The notes below the pieces were generated by a model. That model was not told the origin of the DNA. It did not search any database and saw only the letters and a list, made by a program, of their open reading frames with translations. Shown here in pieces: positions 13,101-24,900 of a stretch of DNA of 64,000 nt. Each line of letters begins with the position of its first letter. The stretch's first letter is position 1. A program made the position numbers and the translations under genes. This DNA is from Centropus unirufus (lineage: Eukaryota > Chordata > Aves > Cuculiformes > Centropidae): NCBI GenBank assembly GCA_013397695.1, contig VYZI01000040.1, forward strand, positions 2,663,658-2,727,657. The letters run 5' to 3'.

Positions 13101-14308
13101 AATTCATTGCAATTTGATTTCCTATTTAGGATCTTGTGAGGCAGAAATAACCTTGTAAGAGTATTACCTCTTCAAATGTCTACAGAACAAACCAGTCTTT
13201 TAAAACACACTCTTGCCTTAAGAGGCCAGTGTAGGGATCTAGTAATGTTATGAGCTTAATGGAGTTAGTCTTTTTTAATCTTACATCAGAACTGTATTCA
13301 GCATGTTGGGGAACATTTTGACATGACCTCATGCTAGAAACAGCTGCCTGATTAGAGTGATTTCTGGAAGAAGTTTGTGTGCTGCTATAATACATTCCCT
13401 TTTTTTTCATCATTATGCTAGAGGTGTGTTTCAGACACAAAGACCAGATCTGTATTCAGACTTCTTCAAAGTTGGAGTTTGATATTTAAGGGCAAATGAA
13501 GGTTCTGCACAAAATAAGGTTGCAGGCAAAGGCATGTAGCAATTATTATGAGATGCAGGATAAGAGTTTCTTGAAAAACATTGATGCTCTTGTTCTTTAC
13601 TTTGTTTATGGCTCTAGGGATGGGTTTGAAGAGGCAAAAGAGTGGAATTAGGCCAGGATATGTCTCCGTTGGACAGCCTGCTATCCCAGATGTTCTTCCA
13701 AAGCTCTTTGTTTATATTTGCCCATGTCTGCTTTTCTGCCACAGTAAAAAAATATTCCCAGAGAAAGCAAATATTCTCATAGTCTCTGGAGGCAAAATCA
13801 ATGCAGTGCATCAGACTGTGGCTTTGAAGTCCCAGCACAGGCTGGAGAATGAGTGTGAAGCAGAATTGATGCATAGATTGTATGAGAGGTCAAACATCCA
13901 TGAATCCTGCTGGATGCAACTCTTGCAGCTGACAATGAAGGAGCGTTGCAGACTCATGACAAGATGTGGTGGCACTGACTGGAAAGGGCCCAGGGAGTCT
14001 GTGCAGAGCCCTTAGCAGCTGGAAGGACCCCTGGGGAAGAGGTCCTAAAGGGGATACTGAGACAGACACAATGAAGGTATTAAAAGGATGAAAGGATGCA
14101 GGATACCATATTTATATCTGTATGTATGTATATATACACTACTAGATACATCTCACTGTGATTCTGGTTTTATTTGTCTGTTAATTAGCAACCCTGGCAT
14201 GTGCAAACGTAGCTGGTTTTATTTGGCTTCATATTAGCAATGTAAGAATCCTGGCCAGCTCTGTCTCTTCTCCCCTCCTTACCTCTATACTTTAATGGTT
14301 GTTATTGA
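4128..14308. other. Unique DNA, about 10 kb, no gene recognised
   Basis: No host exon was identified on either strand. Visible structure includes a GC-richer patch with FOX-, ETS- and octamer-like motifs (about 5215-5730). There is a purine-rich stretch at about 8755-9180 and a pyrimidine-rich stretch with several TTCCAG sites at about 11150-11410. A fragment at 9635-9665 resembles an old amniote repeat. Short A or T homopolymers are frequent. The frames at 6081-6548 (minus), 10087-10437 (plus) and 13581-14015 (plus) have no recognisable domains and are probably chance. Confidence 0.5.
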
Positions 14309-14930
14309 AGAAGGGTTGCGGTTGGAAGGGACCTCTGGAAATCCACCCATCCTGCTCAAGCAGGATCACCTATAACCAGTTGCTCAGGACCACATCCAGA
14401 TGGCTTTTTAATATCTCCACAGATTAAAGCTTAACAATATCTCTGGGCAACCTGTTCCAGTGCTTGGTCACCCTCACAGTGAAAAATGGTTTCCTGATGC
14501 CTAGAGGGAATCTCCTGTGTTTCAGTTTGTGTCTGTGGCCTTTGGTGCTGTCACTGAGCACTACTAAAAGAGTTTGTCTCTGTCTTCTTTGTACCATCCC
14601 TTCAGCTATTACATTAATAAGTTCCACCCTGAGCTTTGTCTTCTCCAGGCTAAACAGTCCCAGTTCCCTCAGCCTTTCCTCATAGGCAAGGCGTTCCAGT
14701 CCCTAAACGATCTTAATGACTCTTCTTTCTTTCCTGTACATCCATGTCTCTCTTGTACTGAGGAGCCCAGAACTGGACACAATACTCCAGCTATAGCCTC
14801 ACCAGTTGTGAATAAAGAGGAAGGATTACCTTCCTCAGTCTCCTGGCCACACTGTCTAATGCAGCTCAGGATATCACTAGGCTTCTTTGCTGTAAGGGCA
14901 CGTTGCTGGCTCATGCTGTCTTGCGGCTTG
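14309..14930 (-). mobile_element. CR1 LINE, internal to 3' region, truncated
   Basis: Read on the minus strand this is a CR1 copy of a different subfamily from the one at 709. The antisense landmarks are in the expected order: GGTTGGAAGGGACCTCTGGA, CTGCTCAAGCAGGATCACCT, GGGCAACCTGTTCCAGTG, CTCCAGGCTAAACAGTCCCA, AGCCCAGAACTGGACACA and TTGCTGGCTCATG. The terminal octamer repeat is not visible, so the 3' tip has been lost or has mutated beyond recognition. Divergence is moderate. The copy breaks off near 14930, again a 5' truncation. Confidence 0.92.
14424..14627 (-). pseudogene. CR1 ORF2 C-terminal fragment
   Basis: The minus-strand frame contains FPLGIRKPFFTVRVTKHWNR followed by LPRDIV, the strongly conserved C-terminal end of CR1 ORF2. 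It stays open for only about 67 codons and has no upstream reverse transcriptase in frame. It is a decayed piece of the CR1 copy that contains it. In the plus-strand direction the same interval gives meaningless frames. Confidence 0.85.
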
Positions 14931-17900
14931 TTATGCTAAAGACTCATTTCAGATATAAGCTCCATCACTGGCTTCTTACTAGCCACTAGCTAGACCACAT
15001 CACCAGGCTTTGATGATTGCTTGGAAGAAGCCCTGTTCCACAGAAATTTCCTCTGATATTTCTGGAGAGCATGCTGAGCTCTGCCACACTGACGGGCATG
15101 GTGGAAACTGCTGCCTTTGCCAGATTTGAGCTTAGGGTCAATGTTGTGCTTCCTGATGGGACTCTGGACCTCTTGGGTTGTGCAAAAATTGCTCCAGTTT
15201 TCACTGTGTGCTCAACTACGCTAGGTATGACAGAGCAGGAGAGCTTCTTCTATTTGTGTCTGAGAGGCGTGTAAAGATCTACATTTAGACCACAAGCTAT
15301 CTCATAGGTTTTGTATATGATTTGCACTTTAGTTTGGTATTCCTACCTGAGAATGGGATTAGTTGCATTCCCATCAAAAGCACTGAGGTCTAAAATAGTT
15401 CCACATGGCACAACATAACCCCAAGTTACAAAGCGTGCATTATTTTCGTCTCCCAGAGTGTCTGGAACAAGCCATACCAAATGATGTGTCACATATTAAG
15501 AACAACTTTATTTTTATCCTGGTGGAATTCCAAGAAGCTAACTCCAGTGCCCTCACACTGACTGAAAACGCATGGCATGTCCTAATAGCTACAGGCTGGA
15601 CAAGGCAAGTATGTAAAAGGGACATGTAATTACTTGTTCCAGAAGGAACTGTAGTGTTGTTACATAAATGGCGTGTTTCTGACAGGCTAGAAGGTATCTA
15701 ATGATTTATAACTCTAGAATGGCTATGAAGTTTATGAGACAGATCATTTTAAGTTTCTTTTGTGAGGCTTATTGGAATTCAAATGAAATTGAAGAGACCA
15801 TATTACAGGTCATCTTAGACTTTAAACAAGCTCCTATTGTTGAATTAAGAAAATATCTCCAAGTTAAAATTGTCTCATTTGCATCTTTCAGTCCTGAAAA
15901 AAAAAAAAAAGTGGAAATCAGTGTCTTAAATGTGGCAGTACAGTTGTTCTTATTCATGTTTTAGAATGGTTCTAGTGCAACATCTATGCAAGCTTCTGCC
16001 GTGAGCAGAGCCCCACTATTCTCAGCGTGCTATGGTTAGATCTTGTTCCATCTGCATGTGTCAGACAAAATGTGTTTGTGATAGATCAATTTACACAGTG
16101 TATTAAGGTGAATGCAAAGACACATCATTCTTCTGATCAACAACATTTGGAGCCGTCTCACTGAATTCTGCTATTGTGCCTCTTAGATTTCCAGCTACAT
16201 GTGTTTATGACAAGTCTTTCTTGAAATAAGGGATTTCTAATTGTGCCTAGCAGACCAATTTGAGTGTCAATCAGATCCTCAAAATGTGTGACTCAGGAGA
16301 GTTTTCTCCCAGTGCACCAGAAGTATCAGATATTCCTTGGGTTATGAGGGAAGCTAAGAGGGAACCAGGAAGTGCAGAGTTTGGAAATGAAAATCAATCT
16401 AGTGTCCATAAACTTTTTACAAACTTTTAAAATAATCAGAAAACCGCTCTGGACAGATGAATCAGATGTTATACCACACTGTTTTCTTGTCTTTTTTTCA
16501 ACCAGCTAATAGAAACAGTCAGGGTTCTCAAAACAAAATTTAGGTATTCAAATCTTCATACAGAGGGAGGCATCTTAGGTGTTGTGGTACAAAACAGTGC
16601 AATTACACCAAAACATTTCAGACATTTAAATGAGGTGTTAAAAGCAGTTGATAATACAACAATATTTTTTGAGGGGAGAAAAAGGTAAAAGGTAAAATAA
16701 AAAACAAACAATTAGTTGAAATAATAATAAGGCTTACCTTTTGGCAGCTGCTTTACATCTTCAAACCATTGCTAAATTATTAACTAATTGATACCAGATC
16801 CTTCACATGCTAGCTCAGCGCAGAGTCATGGGCTGGATGCCTGCAGAGCGCTGTTGTCTGCTGGGTGGGTAGGCAAATGTTGCAATGTCAGTGGCAGAAA
16901 GTAGTTAGTGGTAGTATTACCATATACAGAGTAGTACCAGGCCCTCTGATACTGGTTCTAGCTGTAGTAACCTCGTATTCAAAAGGATATAATTGCTCTT
17001 ATGGGGTTGCCTTACATGGAAACCCAAATGATATCAAGCTTTAATAATTACATTATGCAGCAAGTCAGAGACGAACACATTTTTTCTCAGTAGAACACAA
17101 GAGACTTTCTTTAGTGACCTAATTGCTGCAGGTTTTCTTAAAAAATATGATTATGATAGCTGGTTAAAATAGCCAGTGAGCTTATTCACATTTGCCAAGA
17201 GCACACAGCAAATCAAACTTCATGACTTGAAATGAACTCACAGCTTTGTCCAGATTAAATTAGAAAGGAGGTCACTGAGGTAAGGAGCACTTGAGACAGG
17301 AAGTATGAGAAATAAACAGAAGAACTGAAATGAGAAAGGTGTGAGGGAGACAGAAGCCATTTTCTGCTCCTACCATTCATTTTCTTCAGGGGCTACTGAG
17401 CAGAGAGAGGGAAAACTTATTCAGGAACAAGGAACTACAACAACGCATCTTATAACACCGCATTAAAAATACAGTCATGAGAGTGAGTGGGCAGTGACAG
17501 GAAATCTTTGGCACATGTCTAACTGGTACTACGTAGGACTGCTGCTGCACCCAGACACCATCAAGGGAGCTCATTTTGTTGTCTGCCTGAAGGAAACATA
17601 CTACAAAAACTAAACCAAAATTAGAGTGTTCTGAGATTACAGGCAAACAGCAGTTCCTCTGTAATACACGCAGGCTTTTGGGGAGATTCCAGTGCAGCAT
17701 TGCAGGCTGTTGCATCCTGGCAGCCCCAACCTTCCTTGCGCTGCTTAGGCAGGATTTCCTCACCTGAAATACACAGGATTTGGGTATATAAGGGTTGAAT
17801 TCCTTCATCTGAGGTCCGAATTTGCATGAGGTACTCCAGTTTCCTCATCTGTGAAGATAACAAATACCTCTGACCCCTTTTAGATATGTCCTTCAGGAGA

Positions 17901-18939
17901 TGAATTGCTTGCTATCTAGGCATACTTGCTCCCTGTCTGCTTTGAGTGAGTTTAGGGTGACCGAAAAACAGATTGCTGATTTTCAGTTTTCAGGCTAGGG
18001 CATGTGACTCACAAGAAGTGCTATCACCAAACTGTACGCGGAGCCAGGAGTTTGTCACAATTAGAAAACAGGAGAGAGGAGCAGGTGAAAGCTCTTACTC
18101 TTTAATTTGATCAGTGCATGGCTACCTTAAAGATTTGTGGCAAGAAATCTTTCCTTGGCATTGGGGTCTTACATCTCTTTTCTTCTCTGCCTTCTGTCAG
18201 TCTGTGTGGTGTACTTCTAGGGCAGAGGAAGCGCCTGCTCGTAGAGTAGCTGTGGAGGGGAAACCAGCTGGGAGGTCAGGAGAGGTCAGCAGGTTACGAG
18301 ATGTTGTTCCAGTTCTTCCAAAATAGTTTACAGTTTTATGTCATGGCAAACTACAGTATTTCAGTTACCTTTCCGGGACTAGTGGAGGACAGAGCATTTA
18401 GCTCAGAACACATGTCGTACTTCATTTGATTCACGTGCTAAAATTTAGGGATGGTAAAAACTCTCTTCCATGATTACATACAGATGCCACTGGCAGGATG
18501 TGTGCCCATTGCCACTAAATGACTTTGCTATGATTCCTGCTACAGCAAAAATGTCTCAAGTTCAGATTTAATTGCATGCAAATACCAGTTTTCCAGGTTA
18601 ACAGTGCAAGAGTACATCTGGACATTCTCAGCTCTTGGTACTTAGGAGTTGCCCATGAAGCTTCTGACAGACTCCTCTGCATGCTCACACTTAACAGGTC
18701 ATGGGTGTTGCTGTGGTCCTCTGTACTGAAGGTTTGTTCTAAAATGCTGTCTTATCAAACATTTTTCATGGACCTCCCCTGGACCTGGGTTTAGTTTTTC
18801 AAAGGTGTCTATGGAGAGTTCATTTTTACCCAAAGAAGAGTAGTGGAAATTGTTCTTTGTGCTTTTGAATGTCCCTGTATGGGCACTTTATGGAAGCTGC
18901 TTAAAAATGCTATTGAAGCTTAATCCAATAGGTAACATC
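14931..18939. other. Unique DNA, no gene recognised
   Basis: No exon, RNA gene or known repeat was recognised. A poly(A) run lies near 15897-15910 inside an otherwise ordinary sequence and is not attached to any recognisable retrocopy. The minus-strand frame at 17386-17808 has no known domain. Confidence 0.55.
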
Positions 18940-19130
18940 TTATGTTATGTTATGTTATGTTATGTTATGTTATGTTATGTTATGTTATGTTATGTTATGT
19001 TATGTTATGTTATGTTATGTTATGTTATGTTATGNTGTTATGTTATGTTATGTTATGTTATGTTATGTTATGTTATGTTATGTTATGTTATGTTATGTTA
19101 TGTTATGTTATGTTATGTTATGTTATGTTA
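18940..19130 (+). repeat. (TTATG)n pentanucleotide microsatellite with an N
   Basis: Perfect TTATG units fill 18940-19034 (19 units). One N follows at 19035, then another 95 bases of the same repeat out of phase with the first block. Five-base units give the peptide MLCYV in all three forward frames, so the three overlapping open frames here are artefacts. The array is followed directly by a short A run. The true array length is uncertain because the N and phase break point to an unresolved assembly. Confidence 0.98.
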
Positions 19131-19426
19131 AAAAAATACATGGAAGGACCATGATATTTTCAATGAAGTTTTCCATTGGTTTGTATGACTTCTGCTATTT
19201 TGCAAAATATGCCTCATCCATTACAAATTCTTTTATTGAGAGAGGGAGTCTTGGCCAGGACCCCAAGGTTATTACTCACTGTATCTAAAGGGTACTTGGG
19301 AGATCTTTAATTTCCAACAGTAGAGCTGGCAGAAGGACAGTAGATTTAACATTTTCTCTGAAGGATGACACCTCTAAAAATGCCACACGCTGCTTATTAC
19401 TGCAGTGCACTGGATGGGAGCCAAAG

Positions 19427-19503
19427 ACCCAGTATGGGAGTTGAACCCACAAGTAGCTGGCTGTGTGACAGACATGCTACCCATACAGTGACAATGACAC
19501 CCC
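19427..19503 (-). pseudogene. tRNA-Asp-like relic
   Basis: Read on the minus strand, this 77-bp stretch resembles a tRNA. It has a T arm whose loop TTCAACT is flanked by complementary GTGGG and CCCAT, and the segment GGTTCAACTCC fits the pol III B-box pattern GGTTCRANYCC. It also has an anticodon-loop-like CTGTCAC, as in tRNA-Asp (anticodon GTC), and a D-arm-like GTATGGGTAGCATG. The anticodon stem keeps only three of five pairs, the variable region is too long and the acceptor stem is poor, so it is not a working tRNA. It could be an old tRNA pseudogene or the head of a tRNA-derived SINE. No SINE body or A-rich tail was recognised. Confidence 0.42.
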
Positions 19504-21904
19504 GTAGCATCTTAATTTAATAGACTGCTTTTTTCAATTGCAGTCTCTTGTCTTACATTTCCATGGTCTGGATCGCTGAAAGTTTATTTTCTCTTCAGCA
19601 TGCATTTATGAAGAATGACTCTCCACTTTCCTCTATTGCTGTTGGCAGCTATGAACAATGTACTCTTCAATAGTTATGTCTGTTTAAAAGTAAATAAAAT
19701 TTGAACATTTTCATCATTTGTTCTTCTAAATGCCTTTAAAAATTTCAGTGAGAAAAGAATTTATCTTGTGTTAAAAATAAGCTAGGGAAACATATGAATC
19801 CACAGAAGGTCACTGCAGCCAATAATAGCCGTAACTTTTTCAGATATAAAAACTGAGATATCCAGACTCAAAGACTTTAGCCAAAATTTTTAAAACTGAA
19901 TGATTTTATATACTCTTACATGTGAATATTAGATTTGAGACACGCTGTAAATGTGCTGTTCATACTTTCTGAAAATCGTGTCTCTTTAAGGTACCTTAAG
20001 CTAAGCCCAAGATAAGAGGAACCAAATCCACCAGTTACTTTCTGGCATTTGGAATGGGGAACATGAGCTCTGCTATAATGTGTCTCAGTGCTTGAGTGTG
20101 CAGCAAACAGGTGATGAACCTGCAGAAACAGAGGCAAGAAAAGCTGGGGCGTGAACTGAGGCACCACCGTGCAACTCTCAGGCTGCTGCAACCCTTGTGT
20201 GGGCACTGACCTGGTGATGTCTACACGCTGTTTGCTACTGGTTAATGGAGCCTCCTTCTGAAGCACTGCAAGTTTTTCAACACAGGTGTTGACCACTTTT
20301 TTTTCTGGAAGTTTAGTAATTTGTGTTCTCTGTTATTTTTGTGACTATTTGGTAAGAAGGCATTGTCAAAAGCCATCGTTCTTTCTGGTACAAGCATGGC
20401 AAGCATTGAGGCAGGAGGCAGTGGGGTGCAAAGAGCAAGGACAGGAGCCTGAGGTGAAGGATTGAATGTGTCCAATGGAACACAAAGATGTGCATCCCTG
20501 GAAAGGCGTGGGGCAGGGCTCCCTCTTTCTAGCACAAAACTCCATATCTTCTGCCAGTGATGGTACCAGTGCTGCTGACAGGGGCTCTGTGGTTTTATTT
20601 TTTAGCTTTTCGTCTGCAAAATTTTGGCACCCATCACATAAGAACAGATCCAGGTTTGCAGGTGCCTGGAAATGGACCTGAGGGAGTGCTGCCCCAGGCC
20701 CTCCCAGGCCTGCTTCTCCTTTCACTTAAATGAGCTTCCCTATATGAGTGTTTGCATAATCCAGGATTAAACTGTGAGAGCTTTACAATATGTTTGCCCT
20801 CCAGATCCGAAAGTTTATTTTTGACCATAGCTAATAAATAGTTAATACTCACATTTGATTAAAAGAAACCTTTACTAAGAAAAAAACAAACCCAAAGCAA
20901 AACTCATAAACTCCTTAAATATCAGAGAGGTTTTTAAAAAATAAATATATATAAATAAAACATTTGTGCACTCAAGGGAAAATAATATCATTTTGATCTC
21001 AGCTAGAAAATATATTTGTCAGCACTTAACGAAAAATATAAGATGTTCTGTCAAGTAACTAATGGGATTTTTAAGATTGGTGAGAATGATACCACTTCAA
21101 AAGCACTGCCACTATGTTATCTGTTCATTTGAATACATCAATTTGAATACAACATATTCTTTACCACAAGATGAAGTCAGTGGGATTTTCAGCTAGTAGG
21201 AATTTCTCCAAGGAGCTGTCAAGCTGTGCTTGGACACCAGGGTCATTTTCCCTGCTAGAGGCATAAAAAAAAATAAATGATCCTAATTATCATAGATACT
21301 TTTCATATGTAAGGGGAAGAAGAGCCATCTCAAAAGGGGCACATATTTCTGGATTCCAAAGATCTGGCGCATCTTAGAGACCAAGCCAAGTCCAATGAAT
21401 CACTGTCTGATGGTGCCTACTTTTATCTAGTGGCAACAAGAGATGACAGGAGGTCACTAGCACTGACCTGGATAACTAACTTTTTGATATTTGAACTTAT
21501 GTGATCTAGCCTATGGTCAGTACAAAGTATCTGAAAGATGAATGTTTCCTTAGCAAACCACATTTCTGAGAAGGACAACTTTATCTTTGGAAACACAGTT
21601 TACACTTCTATGTCTTTGCTTGACTTACTCTTGGCATTAAAAACCATACCAACATCATCAAAGATGATCTACAAAAACAAAAAAAACAAAGGTGGAATTG
21701 TTTTAGACATGAAAAAAATGTGCGTGGTAGTGTATGCCTTATGGATGCGGTGTGGCTGAAATCTGGTTTGCACTTTTGATAGGACTGCTAATTACTACAA
21801 ATAATTAATAAATGTTTTCAGAAATCTAATTCCCTCATTCTTCCCATAACGGTTTTGAGCACCTATTACAACTTTGTTTATGCTCAGTCTCAGAGTGGGG
21901 TCCC
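19504..21904. other. Unique DNA, no gene recognised
   Basis: No exon or repeat was identified. Overlapping frames at 20242-20725 on both strands are open only because this patch is somewhat GC-richer; none contains a recognisable domain. AT-rich tracts occur near 20880-20960. Confidence 0.5.
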
Positions 21905-21969
21905 TATCTGAGATGGACTCAATGATTTCAGAGGCTTCTTCCAACCTGGCAATTCTATGATTCTATGTG
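21905..21969 (+). mobile_element. CR1 LINE 3' tail fragment
   Basis: The sequence contains GATGGACTCAATGATTTCAG, then CTTCCAACCTGGCAATTCTA with two ATTCTATG-type octamers, which is the sense 3' end of a CR1 element. Only about 65 bp can be recognised; upstream sequence no longer matches. The insertion is very short or old and contains no coding part. Confidence 0.88.
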
Positions 21970-24900
21970 ATCAGTACGTGTATCTCAGACATCTAATTAA
22001 GAAGTACATTTGCCAGGAAATCTCATTATTAAGAAGTCACTTGGAGATTCATACAATTGTTACAAGTGAAAAAAGAAAAGTAATCAAGGAATTAACTGTT
22101 GGGCAAACATTTACCTATGAGTCTATTAATTAGTTAACCAGCAGTTCAAAAGTAATTCTCACAGCTTTAATATGGAAGCTATTGAAAGGCAATGTGCATA
22201 TTTTAATTCTGTTTAGAAGGAGGTATGATGCTACCATTTCCCAGAAACTTCAATAATTTGATATTTTTCTGCAAATCTTAGCATGGGACTGAATGACAAT
22301 TTCATCTTTAACTTGGAAAACAACAGGAAGAACAAAGAAGCAAGTGTTGAAACCAGGATATCATCCCAAGAATTCTAAATTATAGTAGTTAAATAAAAAG
22401 AGCCCAAATATTATTTTTAGTCTAATAGTTTCTGAGCAGTATCTAGAATGTGAGGGATGAACTGGCAATGGTTGGAAGGATGAATAGGTTTGGGCCCCTG
22501 AGGCTGTCAGGTCTTCAAAGAAAAAAAAAAAGTAACAAAAAAAAGAAGTGTGTATTAAACAAGGACAAGCTGCTCTACAGAAATATGCTGGTAAGGTGTA
22601 TGCAGCAAATGTAATTCAATGTTGCTGACATTTGCAGTTACAGAGTTAAATGGCGTTGAGCGTCTGCTCCTCACTTCCAAGGTATACATTACAAGCCACT
22701 GAAAAAGAAAAAAAATTCTGAATCACAGTGTCAAAAAAAAGTGCAAAAGTGACTGCGTTTTAGCCTACAGTGAAAATATTATAGTTAACGCATTAAGTAT
22801 GGAATTTGTTAAATCCAGAATTTTTCACTTCAACAGCTCTCAGGACATTTGAAGTTTTCTTATTTGTCTTTTGAAAGACAAAATGGCCATATGCCTAGAT
22901 TTTTAACTCAGTAATTTTTACAACCCTTCCTTTAACTTGGTGTTCAGGTTTGTAGATTATATAATTATTTTCATTGGAAAGCACATTTTAACATCTGGGA
23001 GTCATTTGAAAGGATGTAATCAACCTTGTCCTTTTTTTTGAGAGAGTATATTCTCTTAATATTTAACCCATAACTGACTGCATAATTTAACCTTGACCAA
23101 CTTGTGAAATTTATCATCTTTGACTGTTACAATACAAATCTATCATGGTAACAGAACTTTTTTCCAGTTCTGTCTGTGTACAATGCTGTCCTTGTCTGTG
23201 CAGGCAGCTCCATTCTTGCCGATCGGCTGTATTAGTGGGGATAGCACTGAGAACTGGAATTTCCTAATTGTGGTGGAATCTCTTCAGGGTGAAGGCTATT
23301 TTATTATAAAAATCTGTTCCTTTTCAACAGGGAGCCAAACCCTGAAGTCCATCCTTACTTTCTACTTTAAGTCTTATGTCTTCAGCCTTCAGTCAGTCAA
23401 ACACATGGCATTATGTAGTATAGTGTAACTCAGAAGAACCTTAAAAGTTGATCAGATGATATTAAAAGAATGTGAATATGATTACAAATATGCACATCAC
23501 AATCCTCATGGGGTAAGATTCCAGGATTTTGTGGCCCCTCCCACTTTCCCATATTTTGCAGGACTGATCCGAAACAATATTCTGTTATTGTTCAACTGTG
23601 GTGGGCCATCACCAAGTCTCATGGAAATCAGTGTCAGCTTTGTCTTACCGTCACTTTCCTTATCCCTCTTTTTGTCAGTGAACTATGAGGTCAAAGAGGG
23701 GCTAGAGAAAAAGGCCAGAAAGAACAATATAGCAATAGAAAGGGCAATATATGTCTTTTAAATAAGGTCTAGGAAAGGTCAGATAGTAAAGAGGTGAGAA
23801 AAGAATGACAAAATAAAAGGGCAGGTGCAAGTGAGAGAGCTATTAAATCAAAGATGAAATCAAATTGTGAAATAAATCAAATGGTAGAATCTAGTCAGAA
23901 GAAAAGATTGCAGGGACTGCAAGTGCTGGGAGAGAGAATATGTCAATGAAGACAAGACAAATAAGGATTTGCACACTTCCAGTGAAAGAGTGTCCAACAG
24001 ATCGCATCTTATATAAAGGAGGGAAATGCAGTGTGTAGAGTGAGAGTGAAGAAATAAGATCAAAATCAATTTGTTGCTTAATTCAGGACAAGCTCAGATT
24101 GCTTAAATATTGAGTCTCCTCATGATGCAGGAGAGCAGCATCCTCCACCCAGAGAGAGAGAGACAGCACTGATGATAATATGAAATGTTCATGCTGAATG
24201 AGGAAGAGGGGAGTTGAGGGAGTTCCCAAGACATAAATCATCCTATAGTTAAGTAGAAATTGAGTCTCCCTTCCTGCCACACTAATACGGGAGGCACTAT
24301 GGGGTATGATTTAATCTGTTTTGACCCCAAACTTTTGTAAAGATAAATTTCTGTACATTTTTTGAGAGAACTCATTCACTTGAAGGCAAGAGCCACGGTG
24401 GTTGCACACATGGAAGACGGATGGTTTTGCTGTTGTCTGATCTGCAGAGCACTTACACTGTAACCATGCATATTATTGCCCCTGTAATTGCATCCATCAT
24501 ATCTCCTGTAAAAACAAACAAATGGACTCCCAAACTCACTTAAAACTAGATAAACAACTGTTCTTTGCAATGTGACAGATACTTATTGCCTGTGAGTAGC
24601 CCATAACAGATAGGAAGGACAAGGATTAGGGCGGATTTGTAAACCATAAATTGTAGAAATCCACTCAGAGTCTCCAAGCCAGACTCTTCCCTTAACTTTG
24701 CTTGAGTTATGCCAGGGACAAATTTGTCCTTCTGTTGAAACTCAGTGAAATTTTGTGCAATCTCCTTTTACTGTGTCAGTCATTTATGTGTTGTAAAAGC
24801 TACAGCTTCAGCAAATCTGAGTGAGCCTGGTAATTTTTTCCTTCCAATTTGTAGAAGGATGAAATGGTGCATTTTCTGTGGCTTTGGTTTTCTCTGTAAA

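Noticed and set aside
15897..15910. Poly(A) run that could mark a processed retrocopy
   Set aside because: No polyadenylation signal, coding similarity or target duplication was seen upstream.
18850..19288. Three overlapping forward open frames encoding MLCYV repeats
   Set aside because: A five-base repeat translates to the same five-residue peptide in every forward frame. The openness comes from the microsatellite and not from a gene.
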